Below, one piece after another: positions 1-8,034 of a DNA stretch of 64,000 nt; positions within the stretch are counted from its first letter, which is position 1, and every line of letters begins with the position of its first letter. Source of the DNA: Clostridia bacterium (GTDB lineage Bacteria; Bacillota; Clostridia; Lachnospirales; Lachnospiraceae); contig CAJTEN010000006.1 in the NCBI GenBank assembly GCA_910575245.1, forward strand, positions 62,001 to 126,000. The letters run 5' to 3'. Position numbers and translations under genes: made by a program. Under the pieces are notes generated by a model. The model saw nothing but the letters and a program-made list of their open reading frames with translations. It made no database searches and was not told the DNA's origin.

Positions 1-1056
1 CAGCTGCGCTCTGGGATCTTTCTCAAAAAGGTACAATATCGAAGATACAATACAATCAGCAAACAGCACGATTATTGTCTCTTTTGATACCACTTTCTCG
101 GATCCGTCCACATATTCTTTTAAAATTCTCTTCGTATTCGCAGGAAAATGATATTCATCACAGATAATCGAAACATTTTCCCATGTGTTCTCCCCTCTCA
201 GTTTACCGATTCTGTGATAATACCCGCATGCCTTGACCGCCGCGTCATCCAGCTGCAGGCGCTTGGCGATCCTGTCGCCCAGATATGCCGTATGTATCGC
301 ATGGTAATACTCTTCTTTAGACAGATCCTTAAGCTGTACCAGCAGCGGGCATTCCGGATCGTTGATCTCCATATATTTCTCCTGATCCTTATGGATCACG
401 GAGGAACTGAATGCCTTGAGAATAATCAATAGCAGAACACAGCAGATCACCGTATTGAATGCAGGAATTGTAAACTGCTCCGCCGCCAGCTTCTCCCTGG
501 AAAAGAGCACGATATTGGCGGTCAGGCACAGGATAAGCACCAACAGAGATATCACAACCGGAAGCCCTACCAAAAAATCATCATTCAAATTAGAGAACAT
601 GAGAATGCCTGCCAGGCCGCTGATAAAGTAGAGCCAGAAAACAGCCATGTCACCTCCTGTGAAATTAACCGCAAGAAGCAGGCATACACTGCCCGCCGCC
701 ATTCCGGCCACACCATTGCTGAACACTCCCAGCAGCACAAAAATCACTAAAAAAGGCCACCCGGCCACTGGCAGGTACGGCAATAAAACCGCCCCGGCCA
801 GACTTGCCAGATACACAGACGCAAACCTTCCATATTTACCCTCGTTACGGTAAATAAACAATCCCGTCACCTCACTGAACAGATAGGCATAGATCACAAT
901 GCCTGTCCCTGCCAGCGCCATTATGATATTGCGCATCAGCGTTTCCGTTCCGGGCTGATGCAGAAGACTTCCTGCAAAGGCAATTCCTCCTGAAGCTAAA
1001 AACATTACGCTAAATATCAGTATTCTTTTTACAAAAATTTTATTATCTTTTCCCAC
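1..1056 (-). CDS. Membrane HD-domain protein, 7TM-HD (YqfF/PgpH-like), C-terminal end missing
   Basis: The gene runs off the left edge; 352 codons are visible. It starts at a GTG overlapping the phoH end by 14 nt, with an AGGA about 9 nt upstream. Residues 10-215 are a series of hydrophobic segments (about 6-7 membrane passes). A cytoplasmic HD-like domain follows: H255 in AIHTAYLGDR, then YYHRIGK at 279-285, then SKETIIVLFADC near 325-335 with D334. YqfF/PgpH is the usual phoH neighbour and hydrolyses c-di-AMP. Unlike that family, this protein has no large extracellular domain before the membrane region, the HD pair is H281-R282, and the later HHGT segment is absent. Membership of the 7TM-HD group is well supported by context and motifs. 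Catalytic activity is doubtful (inference). Confidence 0.75.
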   Translation of the reverse strand, partial: MGKDNKIFVKRILIFSVMFLASGGIAFAGSLLHQPGTETLMRNIIMALAGTGIVIYAYLFSEVTGLFIYRNEGKYGRFASVYLASLAGAVLLPYLPVAGWPFLVIFVLLGVFSNGVAGMAAGSVCLLLAVNFTGGDMAVFWLYFISGLAGILMFSNLNDDFLVGLPVVISLLVLILCLTANIVLFSREKLAAEQFTIPAFNTVICCVLLLIILKAFSSSVIHKDQEKYMEINDPECPLLVQLKDLSKEEYYHAIHTAYLGDRIAKRLQLDDAAVKACGYYHRIGKLRGENTWENVSIICDEYHFPANTKRILKEYVDGSEKVVSKETIIVLFADCIVSSILYLFEKDPRAQL

Positions 1057-2056
1057 GGCTGTAATTCCTGCTTTTTTGTTTTAGTTCACTGCGTCTGGTC
1101 TCTCTTGCCTCGTAATCCTCATATGCCTTAACGATCTTCTGTACAAGGGGATGCCGTACTACGTCTTTGCTGCTCAGCTTGCAGAACGCTATATCGTCAA
1201 TCCTGGATAATACCTTAGCCGCTACATCCAGTCCCGACTTCGCATCCGGGGCAAGATCCTTCTGAGAGGCATCCCCTGTCACTACCACCTTAGAGCCGAA
1301 ACCGATACGGGTCAGGAACATTTTCATCTGCGCAGGTGTGGTATTCTGTGCTTCATCCAGAATAATATAGGCATTATCCAACGTCCGGCCGCGCATATAG
1401 GCAAGCGGCGCCACCTCGATCAGGCCTTTCTCCATATTCTTCGCGAAGCTCTCCGCCCCCATAATCTGATACAGGGCGTCATACAACGGCCGCAGATAGG
1501 GATCCACCTTGCTCTGCAGGTCACCTGGCAGGAAGCCCAGCTTCTCCCCGGCTTCAATAGCCGGCCTTGTCAATATAATACGGCTTACTTCATTGTTCTT
1601 AAAAGCGGTAATCGCCATGGCCATGGCCAGATATGTCTTACCGGTTCCCGCCGGCCCGATTCCGAAAACAATCATATGTTCTCTGATTGCATCTACATAT
1701 TTCTTCTGTCCCAGAGTCTTCGGTTTAATAGGTTTGCCACTGACGGTGTGACAGATACAGTCGCCGTCTATCTCCAGGAGAACGTCTTCACTGTTCTCCC
1801 TCTCCATCTCCAGTGCATAGTCCACATTCTGTTCTTCCAGTACATTGCCTCTCTCCGACAGTGTCAGCAGCTCACGTACGATATGGGATGCCTTCATAAC
1901 TGCACTGCGTTCCCCGCTGATCCTTACAGCCCCGTCACGGTCCACTATCATCACATGCAAATCATCCTCAATCCTCTTGATATAGGCATCACTTCTGCCG
2001 AAGAGATTCTGCATGTGTTCCATCGGCATATCCATGCTTACTGTAAATTCTTCCAT
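1043..2056 (-). CDS. phoH: PhoH family protein, ATPase
   Basis: This is a 337-residue cytoplasmic P-loop ATPase. Walker A is GPAGTGKT at residues 134-141. The Walker B region is YIILDEAQNTT near 230-240, a PhoH hallmark, followed by the GDASQKDL sensor-like motif. The N-terminal part (about 1-70) resembles a small nucleic-acid-binding domain, and the basic C-terminus ends KSRNYSRGKR. PhoH proteins are linked to RNA metabolism; the exact substrate is not shown here. The gene follows yqfC-yqfD and overlaps the membrane HD gene by 14 nt, matching the conserved Firmicutes order yqfC-yqfD-phoH-yqfF. Length is typical for the family. Confidence 0.93.
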   Translation of the reverse strand: MEEFTVSMDMPMEHMQNLFGRSDAYIKRIEDDLHVMIVDRDGAVRISGERSAVMKASHIVRELLTLSERGNVLEEQNVDYALEMERENSEDVLLEIDGDCICHTVSGKPIKPKTLGQKKYVDAIREHMIVFGIGPAGTGKTYLAMAMAITAFKNNEVSRIILTRPAIEAGEKLGFLPGDLQSKVDPYLRPLYDALYQIMGAESFAKNMEKGLIEVAPLAYMRGRTLDNAYIILDEAQNTTPAQMKMFLTRIGFGSKVVVTGDASQKDLAPDAKSGLDVAAKVLSRIDDIAFCKLSSKDVVRHPLVQKIVKAYEDYEARETRRSELKQKSRNYSRGKR

Positions 2057-2133
2057 ATATCATCTGCCTCTCTGTTATGCAGTTATATCCGGTGCTCCAC
2101 AGCAAGCCGCCAGACTGTCGCCTTTCTGCCTCT

Positions 2134-3381
2134 TTACTCAGGCTCTTCTTCCTCAGCTGTCTCATCTGCAACAACCGGCTCTGTCTCTGTCGGCACAGAC
2201 TGTACCGCCGCCTCTTCCAACTGCATATGGGCATTCAATACCCAATTATCATCATTCTTTTTTATTGTAACATTTTTTTCTGTAATTTGTACCCCTTTTT
2301 CCTCTAAAGTTGAGATAATTTTATTCCACTCTTCCTGCATGGCCGCATTCATCTCTTCCTCCGTATATTTCTGCCTTACCATCTCGTATTCCTGAATCGT
2401 CTTGGTGCCGTAGAAAAGCGGAAGATAGAGGCGGTCCAGCAGGCGCACCTGTTTCTTCTCTCCGCTGATATCATACTCATCATAAGGAATCTTTCCCAGC
2501 CTGATATTCCACTCTTTATCGTTTATTCCGAACATAACCATTTTTTTCTGTCTGCCGGAGTATTTCTTTTCCTCATATAGGATGTCTCTTTTTACAGAAA
2601 CTGATTCTGTGTAGCGCAGTAAAATATCTGCATCCGACTCTGTGAACTGGTATTTTCTTACCGTAGTATCCTCATTGTAGACCGGTACCGCGCCGCTGAC
2701 CAGAACATCCCCTTTCTCCACGGTATCCCCCAGAGCCACCTGCGGTACGCCGCTTCTTGTAATGATGTAAGATACGGTGCCGGATCTGGCTGCAATAAGA
2801 TCGGTCCCCTTCTCCGTATCTGTCTGGTCATTCTGTTCATATACAGGCATTTCATTTTCCTTGATAGAGATCAGCAGCGTTGTCCCCTTTAGCTGTACGG
2901 ATGTCCATGTGATGACGTCATATTTTTCACGCAGCGCTTTCTCCAGTTCCTCGATCTGCAGCTCGTTTTTTTTCATGGAAACATGTATCTTATTCTCTTC
3001 CAGATAGTCTAACAGCACATCATCGGTCAGAACATAATTGCCTTCAATCTCGATATTCCAGATGTATCTGGCCGTAAGCATCCAGAACACCAGACAACAG
3101 AGCAGCCCGGCTACAAACACTTTCCGCTTCTGCATTTTAGACATAAAAAAAGGCAGTCCATATTTTCCCAAAACGGCTGCCCTGGTTCCGGTCTTCTTCA
3201 ACAGCGGTTTTAATGCAAAAAAGCCGCGCACACTGATATTCATGGTATCATACTCACCATGATTAACAATATCCCACACAAGGATATTATGGTTTCCGCA
3301 TAAATTCAGCAGTCTCTCCGTGGAATATCCCCACACTTTGATCGTCACGTAACCCCGGATATACTGTACCCAATGAAGCAT
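2134..3381 (-). CDS. yqfD: Sporulation protein YqfD
   Basis: This is a 415-residue membrane protein of the YqfD family, expressed in the mother cell during sporulation in Bacillus. The N-terminal cytoplasmic part has the family opening WVQYIRGYVTIKVWG. One clear membrane segment lies near residues 90-110 (VFVAGLLCCLVFWMLTARYI). An extracytoplasmic region follows, with a POTRA-like start (IWNIEIEGNYVLTDDVLLDYL in meaning, key residues W, G and N). The Glu/Val-rich tail ends EEEEPE. A longer frame begins at 3429, but GGAGG lies 5 nt before the ATG at 3381, so that start is preferred; it leaves 25 nt after yqfC. Length is close to the Bacillus protein. Molecular function is unknown. Confidence 0.88.
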   Translation of the reverse strand: MLHWVQYIRGYVTIKVWGYSTERLLNLCGNHNILVWDIVNHGEYDTMNISVRGFFALKPLLKKTGTRAAVLGKYGLPFFMSKMQKRKVFVAGLLCCLVFWMLTARYIWNIEIEGNYVLTDDVLLDYLEENKIHVSMKKNELQIEELEKALREKYDVITWTSVQLKGTTLLISIKENEMPVYEQNDQTDTEKGTDLIAARSGTVSYIITRSGVPQVALGDTVEKGDVLVSGAVPVYNEDTTVRKYQFTESDADILLRYTESVSVKRDILYEEKKYSGRQKKMVMFGINDKEWNIRLGKIPYDEYDISGEKKQVRLLDRLYLPLFYGTKTIQEYEMVRQKYTEEEMNAAMQEEWNKIISTLEEKGVQITEKNVTIKKNDDNWVLNAHMQLEEAAVQSVPTETEPVVADETAEEEEPE

Positions 3382-3406
3382 TCCTACCTCCATATTTCCA
3401 TCAGAA

Positions 3407-3706
3407 CTAAACGTATCGGACAGCGTCAATGCTGCCGCTGATTTTCATGTCCTCATTGGTATAGTAATCGATCGACAATTGTCTGCCTTCAAAGCAGATC
3501 TTGCAGTTCTTGCCTTGCAGTACGATAGATTCCCTGGTATATTCCAGTATTCCTTTATAATTTTCTATAAATGCTTCCCTGTTTCCGGTGAGGGTGACGA
3601 TCGACGCCCCCAGCATCGTATCTTTAGGAAGCTTCAGGGATTCCACGATCAGCTCCTTGGAACCGGACAGTGTCGGTATGGATAATTTTCTGTTATTCCT
3701 TCTCAT
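3407..3706 (-). CDS. yqfC: Sporulation protein YqfC
   Basis: This 99-residue protein of the YqfC/YabP type is small and beta-rich. It contains the pattern KLPKDTMLGASIVTLTGNRE, then IENYKGILEYT and CFEGRQLSIDYY, typical of this sporulation family. It is first in the yqfC-yqfD-phoH series. No good Shine-Dalgarno precedes the ATG. A sigma-E-like promoter candidate (3712-3740) would place the transcript start almost on the start codon, so either the mRNA is leaderless or the candidate is wrong. YqfC belongs to the sigma-E regulon in Bacillus (established knowledge). Function beyond sporulation association is unknown. Confidence 0.85.
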   Translation of the reverse strand: MRRNNRKLSIPTLSGSKELIVESLKLPKDTMLGASIVTLTGNREAFIENYKGILEYTRESIVLQGKNCKICFEGRQLSIDYYTNEDMKISGSIDAVRYV

Positions 3707-3711
3707 AGTTC

Positions 3712-3740
3712 ACTATATGTTCTATGAGCAAAAATCATGC
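3712..3740 (-). promoter_or_regulatory. Candidate sigma-E-type promoter of yqfC
   Basis: Read on the minus strand, GCATGAT (3734-3740) and CATATAGT (3712-3719) are separated by 14 nt. This fits the sigma-E pattern KMATATT-N14-CATACANT in 5 of 7 and 7 of 8 positions. It lies directly before the ATG of yqfC, a known sigma-E target in Bacillus. The predicted start site falls on or next to the ATG. Confidence 0.4.
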
Positions 3741-3748
3741 CTGTATTT

Positions 3749-4228
3749 CTATTTGTGATATGGTTCTCTGTTTATAATGCGGTACCCTCTGTAAATCTGT
3801 TCCAACAGAATCACCCGCATCAGCTGATGGGGAAACGTCATTTTAGAAAAGCTGACCGCAAGGTCAGCTTTCTTACTTATCTCCTCATGCAGCCCCAGAG
3901 AACCGCCTATAATAAACTGAATATGGCTGACCCCCTGTGCCGCAAGCTTCTCCAGCCTGGCAGCGAAGCCTTCAGAATCGTATTCCTTCCCCTGGATCTC
4001 CAGCGTGATCACATAGGCATCTTCCCTGATATGCTTAAGAATCCGCTCCGCCTCTTTCCTGCGGGTCATCTCTTCCAGCGCCGCTCCTGCCTTGTCAGGC
4101 GTCCTCTCATCTTCCACCTGTATGATATCCAGCTTGCAATAACGGCCCAGCCGCTTCTCATATTCCGCCACGGCATCCCTGTAAAATTTCTCTTTTATCT
4201 TACCTGCTGCAATAACCGTTATCTTCAT
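3749..4228 (-). CDS. rlmH: 23S rRNA (pseudouridine1915-N3)-methyltransferase RlmH
   Basis: This 159-residue SPOUT methyltransferase methylates pseudouridine 1915 in helix 69 of 23S rRNA, using S-adenosylmethionine. It opens MKITVIAAGKIKEKFY. The SAM-binding knot region is IQFIIGGSLGLHEEI (about 105-120). It ends with the diagnostic QIYRGYRIINREPYHK. Length matches the family exactly. Its ATG overlaps the stop of the upstream zinc-ribbon gene by 4 nt (ATGA), implying translational coupling. Confidence 0.96.
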   Translation of the reverse strand: MKITVIAAGKIKEKFYRDAVAEYEKRLGRYCKLDIIQVEDERTPDKAGAALEEMTRRKEAERILKHIREDAYVITLEIQGKEYDSEGFAARLEKLAAQGVSHIQFIIGGSLGLHEEISKKADLAVSFSKMTFPHQLMRVILLEQIYRGYRIINREPYHK

Positions 4229-4926
4229 TCGTCCTCAAATAACCTCTGATAATATTCATCCACAAAATGTTCCAGAAATGCCTGGTCAAGATTCATAAAT
4301 TTATTATTGATAATCGTCTTCATACAGTCAGTACGCATAAAATACTTCTGTTCTTCCAATACTTCCTCCTCAAAGAGACCTTCGTCCACCTGCTCTGCCG
4401 ACAGATTATTTTCACACCACCTCGTCAGTTCACTTAACAGAGAATCCTCAGACCTGGCTTTCACCAGCAAGATCCTGGAATTGCGCATGGATACAACACC
4501 GAATACAATAAACAGTACGAACAATGCTCCCATGACACCGCATACCAGATATTTCGTAGTGCTTTCACTCTGATACAGGGGAATCACCCCCAGAAACACC
4601 AGAAGAACCCCGGCAAAGCCTGCAATCCCCATAACCAATAATATGTATGCGGATGATCTGTTATCCTCCGCCTTGGCCGCACTGTTCTGATAGGGATGAT
4701 AGGACACCCTCTCTTTGGGGTCCTGATCTTGTTCACCGTCTTTCCTCCGTCTTTCCTGTTCTGCTTCATACGCAGCACGCATACGCGCCAGTTGTTCCTC
4801 TTTCAGTTCCTCGCTATTGTCTGTGCTGTCATCCTCCTCAAGGCTTTCCACCAGAGCAGCCTTGCACTCTGCGCAGCGTTCAATCCCTTCTCTGTACTCG
4901 TTCTTACATACCGGACACCAGGGCAT
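4225..4926 (-). CDS. Zinc-ribbon membrane protein of unknown function
   Basis: This is a 233-residue protein. The N-terminal zinc ribbon is CPVCKNEYREGIERCAEC (two CxxC pairs, residues 4-21), followed by an acidic, charged linker to about residue 95. Two hydrophobic segments follow (YILLVMGIAGFAGVLLVFLG and LVCGVMGALFVLFIVFGVV), then a cytoplasmic C-terminus of about 75 residues. An upstream extension to 5004 is possible, but AAGGAGG sits 8 nt before the ATG at 4926. The gene is coupled to rlmH by an ATGA overlap. The architecture recurs in Lachnospiraceae; no function is recognised. The ribbon may sense metal or bind a partner (inference). Confidence 0.8.
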   Translation of the reverse strand: MPWCPVCKNEYREGIERCAECKAALVESLEEDDSTDNSEELKEEQLARMRAAYEAEQERRRKDGEQDQDPKERVSYHPYQNSAAKAEDNRSSAYILLVMGIAGFAGVLLVFLGVIPLYQSESTTKYLVCGVMGALFVLFIVFGVVSMRNSRILLVKARSEDSLLSELTRWCENNLSAEQVDEGLFEEEVLEEQKYFMRTDCMKTIINNKFMNLDQAFLEHFVDEYYQRLFEDE

Positions 4927-5015
4927 ATCTGTCACCCTCCTTATTGCAATTCGGACACGCATTTTCTTATGTAAATTTGCTTTAAAAATGCATAAATTTT
5001 CCATTACACAGGTCT

Positions 5016-5044
5016 ATTTTATAATCATTTTGCACGAATTGCAA
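5016..5044 (-). promoter_or_regulatory. Predicted sigma-A promoter of the zinc-ribbon gene-rlmH pair
   Basis: On the minus strand, TTGCAA (5039-5044), a 17-nt spacer and TAAAAT (5016-5021) lie about 90 nt upstream of the zinc-ribbon gene start. Confidence 0.5.
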
Positions 5045-5085
5045 TACAAATCTGTCAAGTATATAAGCTTTTTGTTATATTCTAC

Positions 5086-5105
5086 TGCAAAGTCCTGGGC
5101 TGAAC
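5086..5105 (-). repeat. Dispersed 3'-end repeat, copy 1
   Basis: On the minus strand this reads GTTCAGCCCAGGACTTTGCA, identical to copy 2 (9038-9057). It begins 10 nt after the stop codon of the MORN-like gene. Only the left arm is present here: the complementary arm that makes a hairpin in copies 2 and 3 is replaced by AT-rich sequence. Confidence 0.75.
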
Positions 5106-5114
5106 TATTATATT

Positions 5115-6317
5115 CTATTTTGTCTGCAGCTTCAGCAATTCCCGTATGCCCTGATTCTTGTTCTCGGACTTGTCAATATCCATGTACAGAGAAGGATCGT
5201 CAACTTTCTGCCACACAGAGCATTCCCCGATTGCACTCATATCTCTCCACAGGCCGAACACACCTTTCTGCGCAACACCGTCCCATTCTTCCACATTGCC
5301 TGTATAATCCACCGTATTGGCATACATCTCGCCGTCATACAGACCGCCGCTGAAATTACCGACTATATTCTGCAGGATTCTCTCCCGTACTTCCAGTTTG
5401 GAAGTGTCCACATCATAGTGCTCTGCACCCTGTCCGTTGGGAAGATCATTCTCCCAGCTCCCGGAATAACTGTGTGCCGTATATTTGCCCATGGCATTAT
5501 CCTTACTTTTCTGCCCGATATAGAACCTGAACCAAGTACCTTCGCCGCTTCTTATGCCATCAGACCAGCTGCCGTAATAGTAGCTGTTCTTCTCATAGAT
5601 CGCAAGTCCCTTGCCATCCGGCCTGCCGCTGTTGTTCACACTGCCCATATAATAATACTGATTTGTGCCTTCCAGCTCCGAAGACAGTTTCACATAACGC
5701 TTCAGATGCGCAAGATCCCAGATGGCATCCTGATTATTATCCGCGAAATAAGGCAATGCCTCATTCAGGATAAATTCTTTCGTATAGGCAACGTCATTTT
5801 CGTCCTCAATATCGATCACCACCGCGGTCTTATCGCCGTCAGCCGAAACAAATGCATCGCTGCCCGGCCTATACTGCTTAGGCTCCTTTCCGGTCTGCAG
5901 CTCCTGTCCGCTGACCGTACCGGCGGACTGCCCCTCGTCATTCTGGTCCGGAAGCTTCACGACTACGGCTTCTCCCGATACGTTCTTTACCACATCGTTC
6001 TGCTTCTGCTCCTGTGCATATTCTGTAATATTCTGCTGCAGGTCTCCATTGGAAACTTCTGCGTTCCTCCTGCCCGGCATCAGAAGCAGCAGCACGATGA
6101 TACATATCAGAAGAAGTACGATTACTCCCAGAAGTACCGTGGTCATATAAGGACGCTGCAGAAATCCCTGGGTGCCTGCGTCCGCCCCGCTTCCGTCATC
6201 GGTATCCAGATCCTCAACCGCCAGGTCATCCTCTCTTTGCTTCTCCATTCTTCCGTCCCTGATATCGTCACGCCAGTCCTGCTCTTTTGAACGGTTATTC
6301 CTCTCCATCAGATTCAT
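5115..6317 (-). CDS. MORN-repeat-like membrane protein
   Basis: This protein of about 400 residues has an acidic, charged N-terminus (about 60 residues) and one membrane segment (VLLGVIVLLLICIIVLLLLM). A long polar linker follows, then a domain of about 200 residues. That domain contains MORN-like units: MGSVNNSGRPDGKGLAIY, YYGSWSDGIRSGEGTWFRFY, SGSWENDLPNGQGAEHY and SGGLYDGEMYA. MORN repeats are beta-hairpin modules often involved in membrane or protein contacts; the role here is unknown. The ATG at 6317 is preferred (AAAGGGTG about 8 nt upstream) over one 30 nt earlier with no ribosome site; neither is certain. The orientation predicts an extracytoplasmic C-terminal domain. Confidence 0.75.
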   Translation of the reverse strand: MNLMERNNRSKEQDWRDDIRDGRMEKQREDDLAVEDLDTDDGSGADAGTQGFLQRPYMTTVLLGVIVLLLICIIVLLLLMPGRRNAEVSNGDLQQNITEYAQEQKQNDVVKNVSGEAVVVKLPDQNDEGQSAGTVSGQELQTGKEPKQYRPGSDAFVSADGDKTAVVIDIEDENDVAYTKEFILNEALPYFADNNQDAIWDLAHLKRYVKLSSELEGTNQYYYMGSVNNSGRPDGKGLAIYEKNSYYYGSWSDGIRSGEGTWFRFYIGQKSKDNAMGKYTAHSYSGSWENDLPNGQGAEHYDVDTSKLEVRERILQNIVGNFSGGLYDGEMYANTVDYTGNVEEWDGVAQKGVFGLWRDMSAIGECSVWQKVDDPSLYMDIDKSENKNQGIRELLKLQTK

Positions 6318-6520
6318 ACGATACACACCCTTTCTCACTCCTGCCATGCCGCTTCCGCATTACAGCCAATCCGCGTAAGATGCCGGCAGAGAGCACCCGC
6401 TACACCTCTGCGCCAGGCGCCCCTGCAATTCCTCCCAATGTTACAGTACCATTATATCCTATATTCCTTAATATACTACTAATCAAATTATTAAGATTTT
6501 CCTAATGAATCAGTAACACG

Positions 6521-6547
6521 AAAAGAGCCCGCCCTTCCGGCAGACTC
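6521..6547 (-). terminator. Rho-independent terminator after nfnB
   Basis: On the minus strand GAGTCTGCC and GGCGGGCTC form a 9-bp stem with two G-U pairs and a GGAAG loop, followed by TTTT. It lies about 50 nt downstream of the nfnB stop. Confidence 0.8.
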
Positions 6548-6596
6548 TCCGTATATTCTTTTACATCGGCGCGTGCTGCCCGATGCAGCGCCTCTC

Positions 6597-7985
6597 TTAT
6601 TTGCTCAAATACTCATCAATTCCTTTTGCAGCCGCCTTGCCTGCCCCCATGGCAAGAATCACGGTAGCCGCTCCCGTAACTGCGTCTCCACCGGCATAGA
6701 CACCTTCCTTGGAAGTCTTACCAAACTCTTCCTCCGCTACGATGCACTGGTATTTATTCACATCCAGTCCCTTCGTCGTAGAAGAGATCAATGGATTGGG
6801 AGATGTTCCCAGAGACATAATCACCGTGTCTACCTCCATCAGGAAATCAGAACCTTCAATTACAACAGGACGTCTTCTTCCGGACGCATCCGGCTCTCCC
6901 AGTTCCATTCTGACACACCGGATCCCGGACACCCATCCGTTCTCGTCCGCAATGATCTCGGTAGGATTGGTCAGCAGATCAAAAATAATGCCTTCTTCCT
7001 TCGCATGATGTACTTCCTCCACACGGGCCGGGAGCTCTTCCTCGCTTCTGCGGTACACGATATGTACTTCCGCACCGAGACGCAGCGCTGTTCTCGCAGC
7101 ATCCATTGCCACGTTGCCGCCACCCACGACAGCTACCTTCCTGCCGCGCATGATCGGCGTATTGGAGTTCTCGTCAAAAGCTTTCATCAGATTACTTCTC
7201 GTAAGGTATTCATTGGCAGAGAAGACACCGTTGGCCTGTTCACCGGGAATTCCCATAAACTTCGGAAGGCCGGCGCCGGAACCGATAAATACGGCATCAA
7301 ATCCTTCCTCCTCCAGCAATTCATCAATGGTGACAGATTTACCCACTACTACATTCGTCTCGATCTTAACCCCCAGGGACCGCACATTCTCGATCTCTTT
7401 GGCTACCACGTCCTGTTTGGGTAGACGGAATTCCGGAATACCATATACGAGCACTCCGCCCGCCTCATGCAATGCCTCGAAGATTGTAACATCATACCCC
7501 ATCTTCGCCAGATCACCGGCACAGGTCAGGCCGGAGGGGCCGGAACCGATCACCGCTACTTTCTTATCCTTCTTCTCTTTCGCACCTTCCGGCCTGATAC
7601 CGTTCTCTCTTGCCCAGTCAGCCACGAAACGCTCCAGCTTGCCGATAGAAACCGGCTCTCCCTTAATGCCGCGGATACACTTACCCTCACACTGGCTCTC
7701 CTGCGGGCAGACACGGCCGCATACAGCCGGAAGGGCAGAAGCCTCGCTGATGACCTGATAGGCTGCTTCGATATCGCCTTCCTTGACCTTCTCAATAAAT
7801 CCTGGAATATTAATCGCAACAGGACATCCCTTGATACACTGCGCATTCTTACAATTAATACAACGGGTGGCCTCCCCCATTGCCTCTTCTTTATTATATC
7901 CCAGACATACTTCTTCAAAATTTGCCGCACGTACCTTCGCATCCTGTTCACGGACAGGTACTTTCTTCAATACATCTATTTCCAT
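6597..7985 (-). CDS. nfnB: NADH-dependent ferredoxin:NADP+ oxidoreductase subunit NfnB (GltA-like)
   Basis: This flavoprotein of about 462 residues has a GltD/GltA-type fold. The N-terminal cysteine clusters CINCKNAQCIKGC and CGRVCPQESQCEGKC bind two [4Fe-4S] clusters. VAVIGSGPSGLTCAGDLA binds FAD, and VAVVGGGNVAMDAARTA binds NADPH. Alone it would be called glutamate synthase small subunit. The immediately upstream nfnA makes the electron-bifurcating Nfn complex more likely: it couples NADPH, NAD+ and reduced ferredoxin in anaerobes (established family knowledge). An ATG 9 nt earlier lies too close to the AAAGGAG ribosome site. A terminator follows the gene. No glutamate synthase large subunit lies nearby. 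Confidence 0.92.
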   Translation of the reverse strand: MEIDVLKKVPVREQDAKVRAANFEEVCLGYNKEEAMGEATRCINCKNAQCIKGCPVAINIPGFIEKVKEGDIEAAYQVISEASALPAVCGRVCPQESQCEGKCIRGIKGEPVSIGKLERFVADWARENGIRPEGAKEKKDKKVAVIGSGPSGLTCAGDLAKMGYDVTIFEALHEAGGVLVYGIPEFRLPKQDVVAKEIENVRSLGVKIETNVVVGKSVTIDELLEEEGFDAVFIGSGAGLPKFMGIPGEQANGVFSANEYLTRSNLMKAFDENSNTPIMRGRKVAVVGGGNVAMDAARTALRLGAEVHIVYRRSEEELPARVEEVHHAKEEGIIFDLLTNPTEIIADENGWVSGIRCVRMELGEPDASGRRRPVVIEGSDFLMEVDTVIMSLGTSPNPLISSTTKGLDVNKYQCIVAEEEFGKTSKEGVYAGGDAVTGAATVILAMGAGKAAAKGIDEYLSK

Positions 7986-8034
7986 TTGATCCATGCTCCT
8001 TTCTCAGCCTGTAAGTTTGCAGACGGGTTACTTA

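Noticed and set aside
148..853. Three plus-strand reading frames at the left end
   Set aside because: The minus strand has one continuous frame of 352 codons through the region with clear membrane and HD motifs; the plus frames are shadows.
5418..7424. Long plus-strand frames (290 and 283 codons) opposite the MORN-like and nfnB genes
   Set aside because: Compositional shadows of well-supported minus-strand genes, without domains.
6597..7985. Glutamate synthase small subunit
   Set aside because: No large subunit nearby, and an NfnA-type gene lies directly upstream; NfnB is the better call.
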